From the NCBI GenBank assembly GCA_023213395.1, contig CM041465.1, forward strand, positions 176,955,741-177,019,740: a stretch of 64,000 nt of DNA. The letters are read 5' to 3'. A model generated the notes under the pieces. That model had not been told where the DNA came from. It did no database searches and was given only the letters and a program-made list of their open reading frames with translations. The stretch is from Cycas panzhihuaensis. Lineage: Eukaryota > Cycadophyta. A program made the translations under genes and the position numbers. This document shows, piece after piece, positions 24,701-35,299 of this stretch (positions within the stretch are counted from its first letter, which is position 1; each line of letters opens with the position of its first letter).

Positions 24701-24959
24701 CCTGACCAGTTGGAAGACAAGTCAGATATAACCTCAGAAAAAATTGAGACAGGAGAAGATTCTTCAGAAAATGATAATCTAGATAAGCAACTAACCAGTA
24801 GTTGCAACCTCGAGTCAAACAACAACTGTAATTCTAGAGATGAAGAAAAATCATTACAAGAATGCACCTCAAAAAGAGTACCAAGGTGATATCTTAAAAC
24901 TCTTAAAGAAACAAAAGGAGATATATTTGAACATCAAACAAGATCACAGAAACCTCAGG

Positions 24960-26496
24960 CATTACTTTATTCCATTGAACCAAACTCTTATAAAGAAGCT
25001 AGTAACTTCCGAAATTGGAGAATTGCAATGGATGTTGAAATTAAAGCCATACAAAAGAATAGGATATAGGACCTCATCCCAATTCCAGAAGATAAACCCA
25101 TTGTAAATTGCAAATGGGTATATAAGATAAAAGATAATCCAAATAGAGAAGTAGAAAAATACAAGGCCAAACTGGTAGCAAAAGGCTATACTCAAATAGC
25201 AGGAATCGATTATGAAGAAACGTTTTCACCTATGGCAAAATTGAACACGATAAGAACAATGATTACCCTTGCTACTCAAAAGGGTTGGGAAATCTATCAA
25301 ATAGACATGAAAAGTGTGTTCTTGAATGGAGACCTATAGGAAGAGGTGTATATGTATCAACCAAAAGGATGCATAAAACCAGGATAAGAAAATATGGTTT
25401 GTAAATTGAAGAAGGCATTGTATGGGCTTAAACAAGCTCCAAGAGCCTGGTATGCTAAATTAGATTCATACTTAACAGAGAATGGCTTTCATCGATATGA
25501 ATCTGATTATAGTTTGTATGTAAAAGGTAATTCAAGATCAATCTCCATTGTTATAGTGTATGTGGATGACATGCCGATTACTGGAGATGACAAAAATTCA
25601 ATAACATTCATCAAAGATAAGTTTGAAAATGTATTTAAAATGACGGATTTGGGAATGCTGCATTATTACCTTGGAATAGAAATTAAACAAAATATTTCTT
25701 CCATTACTCTCTCACAAACAAAGTATATAAAGAACTTGTTGACCAAGTTTGGAATGGAAAATTGTAATAGTGTCAGCACACCAATGGAAACAGGGGTCGT
25801 GTTAAATATAGAATAGGATGTAGCTTCAGTCGATGCCATATAATACAGACAACTAGTTGGAAGCTTAATCTGTCTCACAGCCACACGACCAGACATATCA
25901 TATGCTATAGGATTAATTTCTAGATTCATGGAAAATCCTAAAATCCTACATTGGAATGTTACAAAAAGAATCTTACGTTACTTGAAAGGAACCATGAATC
26001 TTGGCCTGAGATATGATAAAGAAAATAATACATAATTAACAGGTCTTTACGATTCAGACTGGGCTAGAGACAAAATAGATAGAAAGTCAACATTAGGGTA
26101 TTACTTGTTCCTTGGAAAATCCTTGATCTCCTTAAGTAGTAAAAAATAGTCAACGGTTGCATTGTCCTCAACAAAAGTAGAATACAAGTCAGTAGTCAAT
26201 GCCACTTATGAAGGAATATGGATTAGACAACTACTAAAAGAACTAGGAGAAGAACAAACAATGTCTACTCAAATATTTTTTGACAATCAAATTACTATAA
26301 AAATGATGAAGAATCCTATTTTACATGCCAGAACAAAGCATATTGAGGTACATCATCATTTTATCAGAGAAAAGGTACAGAATAGAGAAATTAAACTTCA
26401 ATATTATCCATCAGAAGATCAGATTGCTGATATGCTCACTAAACCTCTTGGAAAAGAGAAATTTAGTGTCTTCAGAAACCTACTAGGGTTAAGATA
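24960..26496 (+). pseudogene. copia reverse transcriptase and RNase H, young element
   Basis: RT begins after a frameshift near 25,060: VNCKWVYKIKDNPN, KYKAKLVAKGYTQ, DYEETFSPMAKLNTIR, then YQIDMKSVFLNGDL. The 140-codon stretch at 25,394-25,816 holds MVCKLKKALYGLKQAPRAW and the catalytic IVYVDDMPITG. The connection reads QLVGSLICLTATRPDISYAI. RNase H shows YDSDWARDKIDRKST, SSTKVEYKSVVNATYE, HARTKHIEVHHHF and QIADMLTKPL before the stop at 26,496. About six in-frame stops; all key motifs remain. Confidence 0.9.
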
Positions 26497-26507
26497 GGTA
26501 AAACATT

Positions 26508-26516
26508 AAGAGAGGG
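26508..26516 (+). other. Polypurine tract, young copia
   Basis: AAGAGAGGG directly precedes the 3' LTR. Confidence 0.8.
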
Positions 26517-26724
26517 TGTAAAAGGTAATGTTTTACCTTAGGTTATAATATTTAATGTAACGGTCATGTACCACTTTCTCCTCCTTTGTTAAGTTAACAA
26601 GCGGCATTACATGGTTGAGCAGTTGCCATATGTACCCACCTTGTACTTGTATATATATGTAACAAATCATCAATAAAATACACATTAAGAGAGTGAATTT
26701 ATTCCTCATCAAGGTTTTGTTACA
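26517..26724 (+). repeat. 3' LTR, young copia
   Basis: 208 bp, same ends as the 5' LTR; 13 substitutions by hand count, mostly transitions. Followed by the TAAAC target duplicate. Confidence 0.93.
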
Positions 26725-26782
26725 TAAACAACTTCAACATGACCTAGGCATCAGATGTAATGAAACTTTCATTAAGGAAGGA

Positions 26783-27235
26783 TGTTAAAACTTATAATGA
26801 CCCCTTCATTACAATGTAATACTTACATACTTATATATTATATACATTAGGTGATACCTTATTGTAATTTAACCATAATATAAAGTTGTGCCAGGTTTGT
26901 CACCTTTTCCAATATGTTGGCTAATAGTATTGATCTAAATATCCATGGTATGCTTATAAATTAAGCACCACACCTCACATTTATAGATTGGATTTTATTT
27001 ATATGGAAGCTCTGCTAAAATTCAGATGCATGGTGTAACTCATTTTCCTGTAGCCCTTTGCTTAGTATATTTGCTCATATTTATTCTTATTTGTAATGTT
27101 TCATTTGCTTCATTGAGTTATATTGTTGAATGCATATTTATAATAGATCTTGATGCTAATATAATAGTTCTTCAGTGATATATCAAAATTCCAAAAGTTA
27201 CATTACTCTAAGGGGTAACCTCCTTCCCTTGGATA
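26783..27235 (+). other. Probable 3' LTR of the old copia, end not defined
   Basis: TGTTAAAACTTATAATGACC follows a purine tract at the end of the old copia, the expected LTR position and start. There is no second copy in the window to confirm it or to place its end. AT-rich; no coding. Confidence 0.4.
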
Positions 27236-29387
27236 TGTGTCAAAGTGGATGTTACGAATGGTTTATCAAAGCAAATATAGATTATTCTAGGTATGCAATA
27301 TTGGCTCCTAGATCTTGATCATGATAAGGTTCCTTACAAGAGTGATTTTTACCACCAATATGCCATTTTGTTTGTGCATGTCCCTAAAACCATGGTGTAT
27401 CAAGATTAGTGCTAGATTGTAATGATAGTGATAGTTTTGTTTGGTCTCAAAGAAAATGTCATTCTAGACCTAGAGTCACACATGCGTAAGGAAATAGGCA
27501 TAATAACATTTCTATGATATTTCAATCATTATCTTCCATGTGTAAAGAAGATGAAGATCATCATGTAATAGATTGTGTAATAGAAGTATGTAAGGAGCCT
27601 AAGCATCCTAATAGCTCAATTAAAAATAATACCTCTCCCTTCCTAGGGAACATTCTTGTTGGGGATTATGAGGATGGAGTTATAATAGGTCATAGTGGTT
27701 AGGAGACAATGGCATGCATATCACCTCTGTTTGTTGGTATGATTGTAAAACAAGTAGTTTCTCCCAGCCTCTAAGTATGTATGTTTAGAAGCTCTTTGCT
27801 AAGTCCTTTAGCTTCCCAAGTTAGCAAAGACTTGAGGAACAAAAGTGTAATAAACTTATAATCAATGTCTCAAGACATTGATATTATAGAAAAAACATAA
27901 AATCTATATATAGATGTGGAGGGCATGGTTAGGGAAGATATATTTAGAGGTGAACCCACTATCAAGCATGCAACAAGGGGTTCATCTAAGACCTAAAGAG
28001 GTATAAGGTTGATGCCAACTAATAAGGTTTATAAGAATTATAAGGATACTAAGAAGAGGAAGCAAGGTAAATCAACAAATAAGAAAACCATTCATAAGGA
28101 GTCAATGAAAGGAGTTGAAAATGGCACTTAATCTCAACTATACAATGATAAATATACTCTAGACAACCACAAGGTTAAGAATCCAAATACTAGTGAAGGA
28201 GTGACTAGAACTAGAGAAACCCTCCCCTACTAGGGAAGGAAATTATTATTGTGTAATAGAATGTGAGAGGTTTAGATTCAACCTTAGTAAAATGAATGCT
28301 AAAGGAATATATCGAGTGGGACCCTAACATTTTACTTCTTCAAGAGACCAAGATGTTTGATGAAGAATTTATAAATTGGAACCAACTTTGGAATAATAGA
28401 AGTCATTCCATTATGAGTGTTAGTGCTTGAGACTAATCTAGAGATATTGCCACTATATGGAACAATATATCACTCCAAATGATAGGTATGGTTAAGAGTA
28501 AAAATTGGACCAGATATAAGTTCCAAGTGCTAGGGGGTGATAAAGTAATCAATGCTATGAATGTTTATTTCCCAAATCACTACTTTCTAGTTAGAGAGTA
28601 TTAGAATGAAATCACATAAGTCGAGAGCCCTAAGCACATCTAAAATTGAATATAAAAATTGATTTCAATTTAATCTTGCATCCTAAAGAGAAACTTAGTG
28701 GGAATTTTTACTTGAATCCCAATGCAAGATTAGTTATTAACATGATGGAAGAGAGTAAACTTGTGGATAGTGAAATAACTAATAGGATGTTCACATGGTC
28801 TAATAGGAGGTATGGACCATATTTAATTCTTGAAAAGTTAGATAGGTTTCTAGTCCCTAACTCTATAATAGAAATAGTAAACATAGAAGCTAATATCTAA
28901 TTGAAAAGCAGATCTAATCATACCCCCATATTGCTAAAGTTGTAAGGTCCATAAGTTTAGAACCTTTTCTTTCAATTTTAACTTAGCAATAATTGAGTGC
29001 AAGGAATTCCTTTCCCTTGTCTAGAAGTAGTAGTCAAAGGTCCAATTCTCAGGCACCAAGATGTTCATTTTCACTCTAAGGTGAAGTACATTAAGATCAA
29101 ACTCAAACCCTCCTAATGAAGTGTAATGAATTAGACAAAATAGGACTGGTAGAGCACGTTGGATATATTTAAAGCACTAAATGATAAGATGAACATGGGG
29201 GAAGATTCTCCTAACATAAAATAGAAGAAAGTATACTTGATTGCAAGATTGGAGACAATGGAGACGGACAATGATGCTATATTAAGGTAAGGTCTCAGAT
29301 GCTTTGGATAAAGTTAGAAGACCGAAGTCTCATTTCTTTCATAAGGGACTTAAATCTCACCAAATAAAGAATAGAATAGTGGAACTT
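27236..29387 (+). mobile_element. L1-type LINE, 5' part (ORF1 remnant and endonuclease)
   Basis: About 27.3 kb gives LDLDHDKVPYKSDFYHQY, which resembles the end of a plant LINE ORF1 with its zinc knuckle Cys residues mutated. ORF2 begins near 28,235. The LINE reading breaks off at 29,387 and resumes at 58,225-58,230, where another element has inserted. The LINE 5' end is not defined. Confidence 0.7.
28235..28905 (+). pseudogene. LINE ORF2 apurinic-type endonuclease domain, degenerate
   Basis: Reads NVRGLDSTLVK (family pattern WNVRGLN), then WDPNILLLQETKMFDE (the LLQETK active-site block), KFQVLGGDKVINAMNVYFPN, and from 28,646 DFNLILHPKEKLSG, SKLVDSEITNRMFTWSNRR and KLDRFLVPNS. These match the D-F-N, F-T-W-S-N and L-D-R motifs of L1 endonucleases, which nick target DNA to prime reverse transcription. 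Several stops and frame changes. The ORF then goes on past 28,905 in broken frames to KSHFFHKGLKSHQIKNRIVE at 29,330-29,385. Confidence 0.82.
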
Positions 29388-29435
29388 TATTGGGTGTAAT
29401 ACCCAATTATATAGTTACTATTATGTAATCTCTCT
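29388..29435 (+). repeat. Left LTR of the copia-like element, first 48 bp
   Basis: TATTGGGTGTAATACCC... aligns base for base in length with the start of the right LTR at 57,916. The terminal TG is TA in both copies. It ends in TCTCT, the target duplication of the 25-kb insertion. Confidence 0.85.
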
Positions 29436-31865
29436 TGGTTGGGAATTCTTGAGAGGACCTAAACTAGATATCTCTTGATTATTAAGATATCATCTTTGTC
29501 TCAATTAAAAGTAGGAGATATGAAGTTCAGGTAGTCCTAAGGAGCCAACTTTGTCCAACTCCTAAGAAGGAATCTTCATATCATTATGTTGTCTAATGAA
29601 GTGTGGGTGTAGAATGTGATGAAAGGCATGGATGTGAAAGGGGGGTAGTAGAATCCACTAACCTACAAAATTGGGCAAAAGAGTTCTTGATTCGGAGCTA
29701 CATTGATAGTATTTTTAATATCCTTCCTAAGGACTCCTTTAAATAATCTTTTCAACCTTTCAGATTCTACTGAGATGTAGGAAAGCATAAGTAAATGGAA
29801 AAGTTGTTTATCTTGTTTTCTTCCTTTTTCTTATTTATTTTTCTTTTCTTCTCCTTGTTTATCTTTTGATCTGGTTCTTATACTTTTTTTTAATTTGTTT
29901 TTCCTTTTAACAAAGCAAAATAAAATATATCAACAACCTATTTCACTTTTAATTAACAAACAAAGAAAAGTTACAACTAGATGCATGCAAACTTTTATGT
30001 TTTTTTCCCTTTTTTTTTTTTTTGAAGAAAATGAAGGATGTAAATGAAAATCTAAAATTATCTTCCTACATGTAACATATGCACCTTACAATGAATGGAA
30101 AGATACTTTTTAGAGATTCAATCCATATAATATGACTATTTATGCAAGCTTTCCAAAGAAATCAATGACATATAATACTATTTAAAAGAGATTGTTTTAT
30201 ATGCATGCAACTAATTCTTTGAAAAGATAATGTATGATGCAAAAAGAAAAGAGATTTGAAGAAACATTACTACTATCATTTTTTATGATTTTTTTAGATT
30301 TATAACACCACATACAATTAAAAAATCTAAACCATAACTTTCAAACAAGAAACTAGCTCCAAAGACTCCATCATAGTTAGAGTAAGAAAGACTCCAAAGG
30401 GAAACTTGAGCCCTTAATAAACTGAAAAAATTAGATATGCATTCACTACTCAATCCTTCTAACTTTTCTTTTGAAGAGAAAAAAAAAAAAGGTAAACTTA
30501 AGAGTGAAACCAAATAAACCACAGTACTATGAAATTAAAACTCCTTTCCAATTGCAAGTGAACGCCTTAGAATGACAAATTTTCTTCTAACTAATCAATA
30601 TTTCCCAACACTTTCCCTTAAAATAAACCAAGGGAGGAAGCCAACCAAGCAAAAAGAATAAACCATAGCCAAACAATGCCAAAAAGAAGTGGAAAATTTC
30701 TTTAAATATAAGCTATTGTAGAAGAATGGGAAGGGATAACTAGATGAGTAGTGGAGAGATAACCATTCCCTACCCTAGTCTAACCCTTAAGGAATCCCAT
30801 AAAGGGATGGCTCTTCAGCAAGTATTTCAAAACTTAAACAAGTATAAGACTAATATAATAATTAACTAAAGAAAGAAGTAATTTCTAAACAAAAAACCAC
30901 CTTCAAAACATTGTAAAATAAACTAAGAACTAAATAGAAAAGACCTTACTAAATTAGAAGAAGTTTGAAGCATGAAACCTTAATAAAAGTCTATAAAATT
31001 GAAGTTTGGATTATTAACACTAAAAAATTAGTAAGTTAAGAAGTCACAACATCAAAAATCTTCCATGATTCACCCATAAATCTCTTTAAAAATTAAGTTT
31101 CAGTCATAATAATAACAGTCTTCAAAATCTCTAAGACAACTCAGAAAATCCACTACAAACTTGAGTAAAATCCTTACAAATGCATCAACAATGAATCACA
31201 CAAAACTCAACATCATTCTTGGGTATCAAAAAGATCAAATCCCACCAAATATGGGTGGTAACATATAAAATTCTAATGTACTGGCTGAGTTTTACATACA
31301 TGACAGTAAAAAATATGACTGGTCGCATTTTTATACCTACAAAAAATGTGACTTTACACTAAAAATGCAATCAATCGCATTTTTGGTAGCATAAAAAATG
31401 CAATAATTGTGGAGGTAAATTTTATTCAAAAAAGTCAAAATTTGATATAAAAATAGAAATTGAAGTACAGAATAACTCTATAAATGAGTGAATAGGCCTA
31501 GGATAAGGCAAAAATATTAAATACAAGTCCAAAAATGATAAGAAATGACCTAGTTAGATGAAATCAAGGACAAAAATAAAATGTAAAAATAAAGATTTTG
31601 AAGGAAGCATTAGGTGAAAGTGATCATGAAGAAAAAAATTTAGTGCCATAGTCTCAGTCATCGATAGATGATAGTAAAAATATAAGTCATGTCATTATTC
31701 ATCATAAATTATTAAATCAAATTCATATATCCTTTCATCAAAACATGGTCTAAATCATGCTCAAATAAATGCATCTTTTAATTTCCATAAAATCATATAA
31801 CAATCACATCAAAATCTTACAACTATAAACCAAATACCAATCAAAGGCTAGGTTTTGGTGAAATA
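29436..31865 (-). repeat. 3' LTR of the 25-kb element
   Basis: 2,430 bp, aligns end to end with 52,171-54,598. Includes poly-T and A-rich patches and the CAATCGCATTTTTGGTAGC-type segment near 31.37 kb. Short open stretches inside it are not genes. Confidence 0.9.
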
Positions 31866-31878
31866 TTTACCCCCTTAA
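31866..31878 (-). other. Polypurine tract of the 25-kb element
   Basis: TTAAGGGGGTAAA on the minus strand, directly before the 3' LTR. Confidence 0.75.
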
Positions 31879-32049
31879 TGCCTGAAGCTCCTATTCTAAG
31901 AAGAAATAGGATGGTGGGAGGTGGCAATAATATAAGGGACTGTCATCCTAGTCAAAGTGATGGGAAAGAAATGAAGTATATAAATGATGGGGTGATGTAA
32001 CTCTATGACCTAACATAAAATAAAATATGTACGATAACAAGACCAAAAG

Positions 32050-32325
32050 AAACTCCTACTAGCAAGTCTACCAAAAAGGATTGGGTTCCTAATTCTAAAA
32101 GGCTACTATTTATACCTCTTACCCAAAAGAACTAGGCACCTAATCACCATGAGTTTACCTAAAAGGAATGGGAATCTGACATCATTAAAAACCTACCTAA
32201 AAGGACTAGGTACTAATTAATAGTAAGAATCTGTCTAAAAGGATTGGGTATCTATCACCAAAATATCACTACTTTCACCTTTTTCCCAAAAGGATTAGGT
32301 ACCTAACGGCATCAAACATCTATCT
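32050..32325. repeat. Minisatellite 1, unit about 50 bp
   Basis: About six diverged copies with the core CCTAAAAGGATTGGGTACCTA. It sits about 200 bp from the 3' LTR, in the element's 3' untranslated region. Confidence 0.75.
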
Positions 32326-32425
32326 ACTGCCTATAAATTGGATGGGACTTTACTACTATACAACATTTCCATAAACTAGATGGGACTTCACCACCAAGCG
32401 TCCATGAACTGGATGGGATTCTAAT
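32326..32425. repeat. Minisatellite 2, unit about 37 bp
   Basis: Three copies built on CCATAAACTAGATGGGACTT followed by CACCACCA-like sequence. Confidence 0.65.
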
Positions 32426-32960
32426 GTATAATGGGTCATAGTTTATCTCTCTTTAACCATGCATCAGAGGAAAATCTTTTTGCCAGAGCAAAATGCATAG
32501 ACTGTCATAGTTTACCAGCTCATTAACAGGTGACTTTTTAGAGAAAATCCATCATAGTTTAGCCTTGTTAATAGGGTGAGGATTTTTGGAGATTGATTAT
32601 CATAGTTTAGTCTCATTAACAATCAAATCTGGAGGTTGCCTATCATAGTTTAAGCTTATTAATAGGTAGAAGGGCCTTGGAGCATCAATCCTTTCATAGT
32701 TTTAGCTTGTTAATAGGTAGAAGGAGGTTCAAAGCTAAATCCTATCATAGTTTAGGCTCATCAATAGGTAAAGATAAGCTCAAAGCATAGTTCCTATCAT
32801 AGTTTAAAATATTAATAGGCAAAAAAAAACTCAGAGTATAGTTTTTATCATAGTTTAGACACATTAACAGGTAGAAAATTACTTGGAGTATAGTTTTTGT
32901 GATTGTTTAGACTCATTAATAGGTAGAAAAAGGCTCAGAGTATAGTTTCTTTGGAGATAA
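32426..32960. repeat. Minisatellite 3, unit about 60 bp
   Basis: Nine or so copies with the core TATCATAGTTTAGNCTCATTA followed by ATAGGTAGAA and GAGTATAGTTT. Copies become more regular to the right. Confidence 0.8.
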
Positions 32961-33103
32961 ACATCGAAGATTAATATGTGGAGTATAATTTAGGTGATAA
33001 ATTATATCTCCAAAGGGGAAATAAGCTCCAATGATCAAAATTATGCAACAAAATAATACTTGGCCTTTATCAAAGAAAATATATATATTCTTAAATATTT
33101 ACT
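32961..33103. other. Element interior, no feature
   Basis: AT-rich link between the minisatellite and the nested element; ends in TTACT, that element's target duplicate. Confidence 0.5.
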
Positions 33104-33337
33104 TATTAAAAAATATACCTGCACAAAAATAATATTTGCAAATAGAACATAAACATCTCTAGGATCAAATGGTACCCTTAAGGTACCTCAAATTATATTA
33201 ACATCATTCAAAGCATCCTTGTAATAGATACTTCATATGATACACTATATATGTATTTATAATACATGATATGATAGTTAGTGTGGGACCCACTTGTATG
33301 TGGGACATAACAAATGTGCATTACTAATATTCCAATA
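33104..33337 (-). repeat. 3' LTR of the nested gag-only element
   Basis: 234 bp. Starts TATTAA and ends CCAATA on the plus strand, where the partner has TGTTGA and CTAACA. Confidence 0.88.
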
Positions 33338-33818
33338 CTTCCCCATAGTGTATATTTATGTTATTTATATTTGTAATGCCTTATCCTTGGAAATATCTTA
33401 AAGATGATGTCTTCAACTTGATACTTATCTTTAATCTTGTAGTGATGACTTTGTTGTAGAATGATATCTTCAACTTGATTTTTATTTTCAATTATGTATT
33501 AATGCCTTTATAAGATGGTATCCTCGGCTTGATTTTTGTGTTCAATCCTATAATGATGTCTTTGTTGTAGTAGCTCAAGTAAGTGCAAATATTGATTCTT
33601 CATCATTGTTGGTCTAGTCTGATTTTAATGTAGATCCTATAAGTGGCCATCTTCAAATATAGCTTACTTGTCATCATTATCCTGTATAAATTCTTGATCA
33701 CTATATACAACAGTAACATTTGGAGTTGAATCTTCATTGGCTTGTATATTTTTTGATCTTGAATCAATACTCAAAGTAGGAACATCATTTAGACTTGAAT
33801 TAATACAAGACTCATCTT

Positions 33819-34088
33819 CTATAGGACCATTAGATTATATTCAATTTCCCTTAAAATAATAGTGTCATCTAAATAAACCTTTATCAATTCATCACTCTTA
33901 ATGTCTTTAATAGAAGTTATAGTCTCATAAATACATTCAACCATAGTTTCTTTACATTCAATAGAAATTTCATCAACACTCATATATTCCTCTTCTTGAC
34001 ATATTATTTTATCAGTGTCAATAATACTCTCTTCATTCATTTTATCTATATCATAACCATCACTGATCTTATTTTTCTTTTTAATCAT
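33819..34088 (-). pseudogene. Acidic/lysine-rich ORF after gag, unidentified
   Basis: A 90-codon open stretch rich in Asp, Glu, Ile and Lys follows the gag-like segment on the same strand with a stop or two between. It has no zinc knuckle or protease motif. It could be the gag C-terminus or a decayed polyprotein linker. Not recognised. Confidence 0.35.
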
Positions 34089-34144
34089 TTGTTGTATCTC
34101 TTTAGGAGTTTATTCAAATACATCCTTTAAAAAAATCTCAAGCT

Positions 34145-34430
34145 TCCTTGGTAGTACTTGCTTGATGAATCTTAGGAATGACAAAATGATATGTAAGAGG
34201 AAGATCAACCTTGTTTAATGTAGCAAGAATCATGATAAATGCCTTTTTGTCTTTCTTCTCAAGCATTTCCTTTTCTTCTTCATCCTTAGGAATATTATAT
34301 CCATTAGGAACAAGTTTTTATAAACTTCTAGCTATAAAAAAACATCTCATTTTAATTGTCTAAAAGAAATAGTTTTCTCCATTACACTTAGGTATTAGAA
34401 GATGTGAATCCCTTAATAATTATACCTAAG
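34145..34430 (-). pseudogene. gag: copia-type gag (UBN2-like), degenerate
   Basis: The minus strand reads NGENYFF*TIKMRCFF, KLVPNGYNIPKDEEEKEMLE then KKDKKAFIMILATLNKVDLP and TTKEA*DFF. This is the copia gag pattern of G-x-N-Y-x-x-W, V-x-x-G-Y, A-x-x-x-I and T-x-x-E-A-W-D, with the two Trp codons now TAG or TGA. It is about 95 codons long, adjoins the PPT side of the element and is not followed by pol. Confidence 0.75.
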
Positions 34431-34660
34431 TGTACCTTTAAAGTTTTTTCCATTATGAAAATATATGACCACATTATTTTCTTCTATAATTATAAGTGTA
34501 CCTCCAAATAATGTCCCTTTTTTCAATCAACAAACTTACCTAACATTAGTAACATGCCCATTAATCAATCTTAGCAAACTTTCTCATGTCTCATGTACAT
34601 CATTGACTTTATCATTGTTAGGTAATGTGACAACAATGGTTGGAGCCTAAACTTTTGACA

Positions 34661-35290
34661 TGTTAGCAGCGTAGTTTCCCCCCCAAACCTTTCTCTAGGG
34701 GTTCTAAGGGGGGCAGGATCCCCCCTTAGCCAGGGAAGTGTAGGAGGTATGGAACGCCTCCTACAAAGAGGGGGTTTGGGGGTGATAACCCCCGACCCAA
34801 AATTTTAGCACTAGAAAGTATATTAAATTGTAAAGAGAATCAGGGTCATTCGCTTGAATACCCCCTACAAAGAGGGGGTTCAGGGTCGATAGCCCCTGAC
34901 CTAAAAATTTAGCATTAGAAAGTATGTTAAATTATAAAGAGAATTAGGATCATTCACTCAAAATACCCTAGATTCTATAGTTGAGATTTGTGCCTTGGAT
35001 GACCCTCTCATATAGCCTGATTTAGGATATTTTTTATTATGTTGATAGTGTTCAATATACTATGAGGAGTTGGGCAGCTGGTTGTTGTTACTATGAGCAC
35101 TTTGCTACAGGATTATGTACATTTTCTCTATTCTGCAATAATAAAGATCGATACCTTTCCTGCATAGATGTTTCCCTAGCACATTGTTAGGGTTTTACCA
35201 CGTTATATCGGGTGTACATGTGATGCTTGGCTTTCTTGTTTATTTTATTATTTTATCTCTAGTTTAAGAACTTGCATGTTAAATTTTAGT
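34661..35290 (+). repeat. Probable solo LTR with a GC-rich 104-bp tandem duplication
   Basis: Starts TGTTAGCAGC. It has a C/G-rich patch (for example GGGGGCAGGATCCCCCC), a polyadenylation-like AATAAA at about 35,150 and a GGTTTTACCACGTTAT segment typical of the U5 end of many plant LTRs. Two tandem 104-bp units (34,760-34,863 and 34,864-34,968) start CCTACAAAGAGGGGG. Neither the right end nor a target duplication could be fixed. Confidence 0.45.
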
Positions 35291-35299
35291 TTTGATTCC

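Larger units (their letters stand above)
21478..26724 (+). mobile_element. Full-length Ty1/copia retrotransposon inserted in the older copia
   Basis: LTRs of 208 bp (21,478-21,685 and 26,517-26,724) both begin TGTAAAAGG and end TTGTTACA. The target duplication TAAAC is exact (21,473-21,477 and 26,725-26,729). PBS (TGGTATCAGAGCAGG) and PPT (AAGAGAGGG) abut the LTRs. Gag, protease, integrase, RT and RNase H are in copia order. I count 13 substitutions between the LTRs, about 6 percent. Frameshifts and stops in every domain make it defective, though all the main catalytic motifs are still readable. Confidence 0.93.
16990..26782 (+). mobile_element. Old Ty1/copia element, split by a younger copia insertion
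   Basis: Gag, protease, integrase, RT and RNase H follow in copia order on the plus strand from about 17,020 to 21,477. The young copia then interrupts, and the tail resumes at 26,725 after the TAAAC duplication. The resumed tail ends in a purine tract (AAGGAAGGA, 26,774-26,782) and a likely LTR start TGTTAAAACTT at 26,783. No matching 5' LTR was found upstream; a PBS-like TTGGTATCATAGG near 16,305 is only suggestive. Stops are very frequent, so it is clearly older than its insert. Confidence 0.75.
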
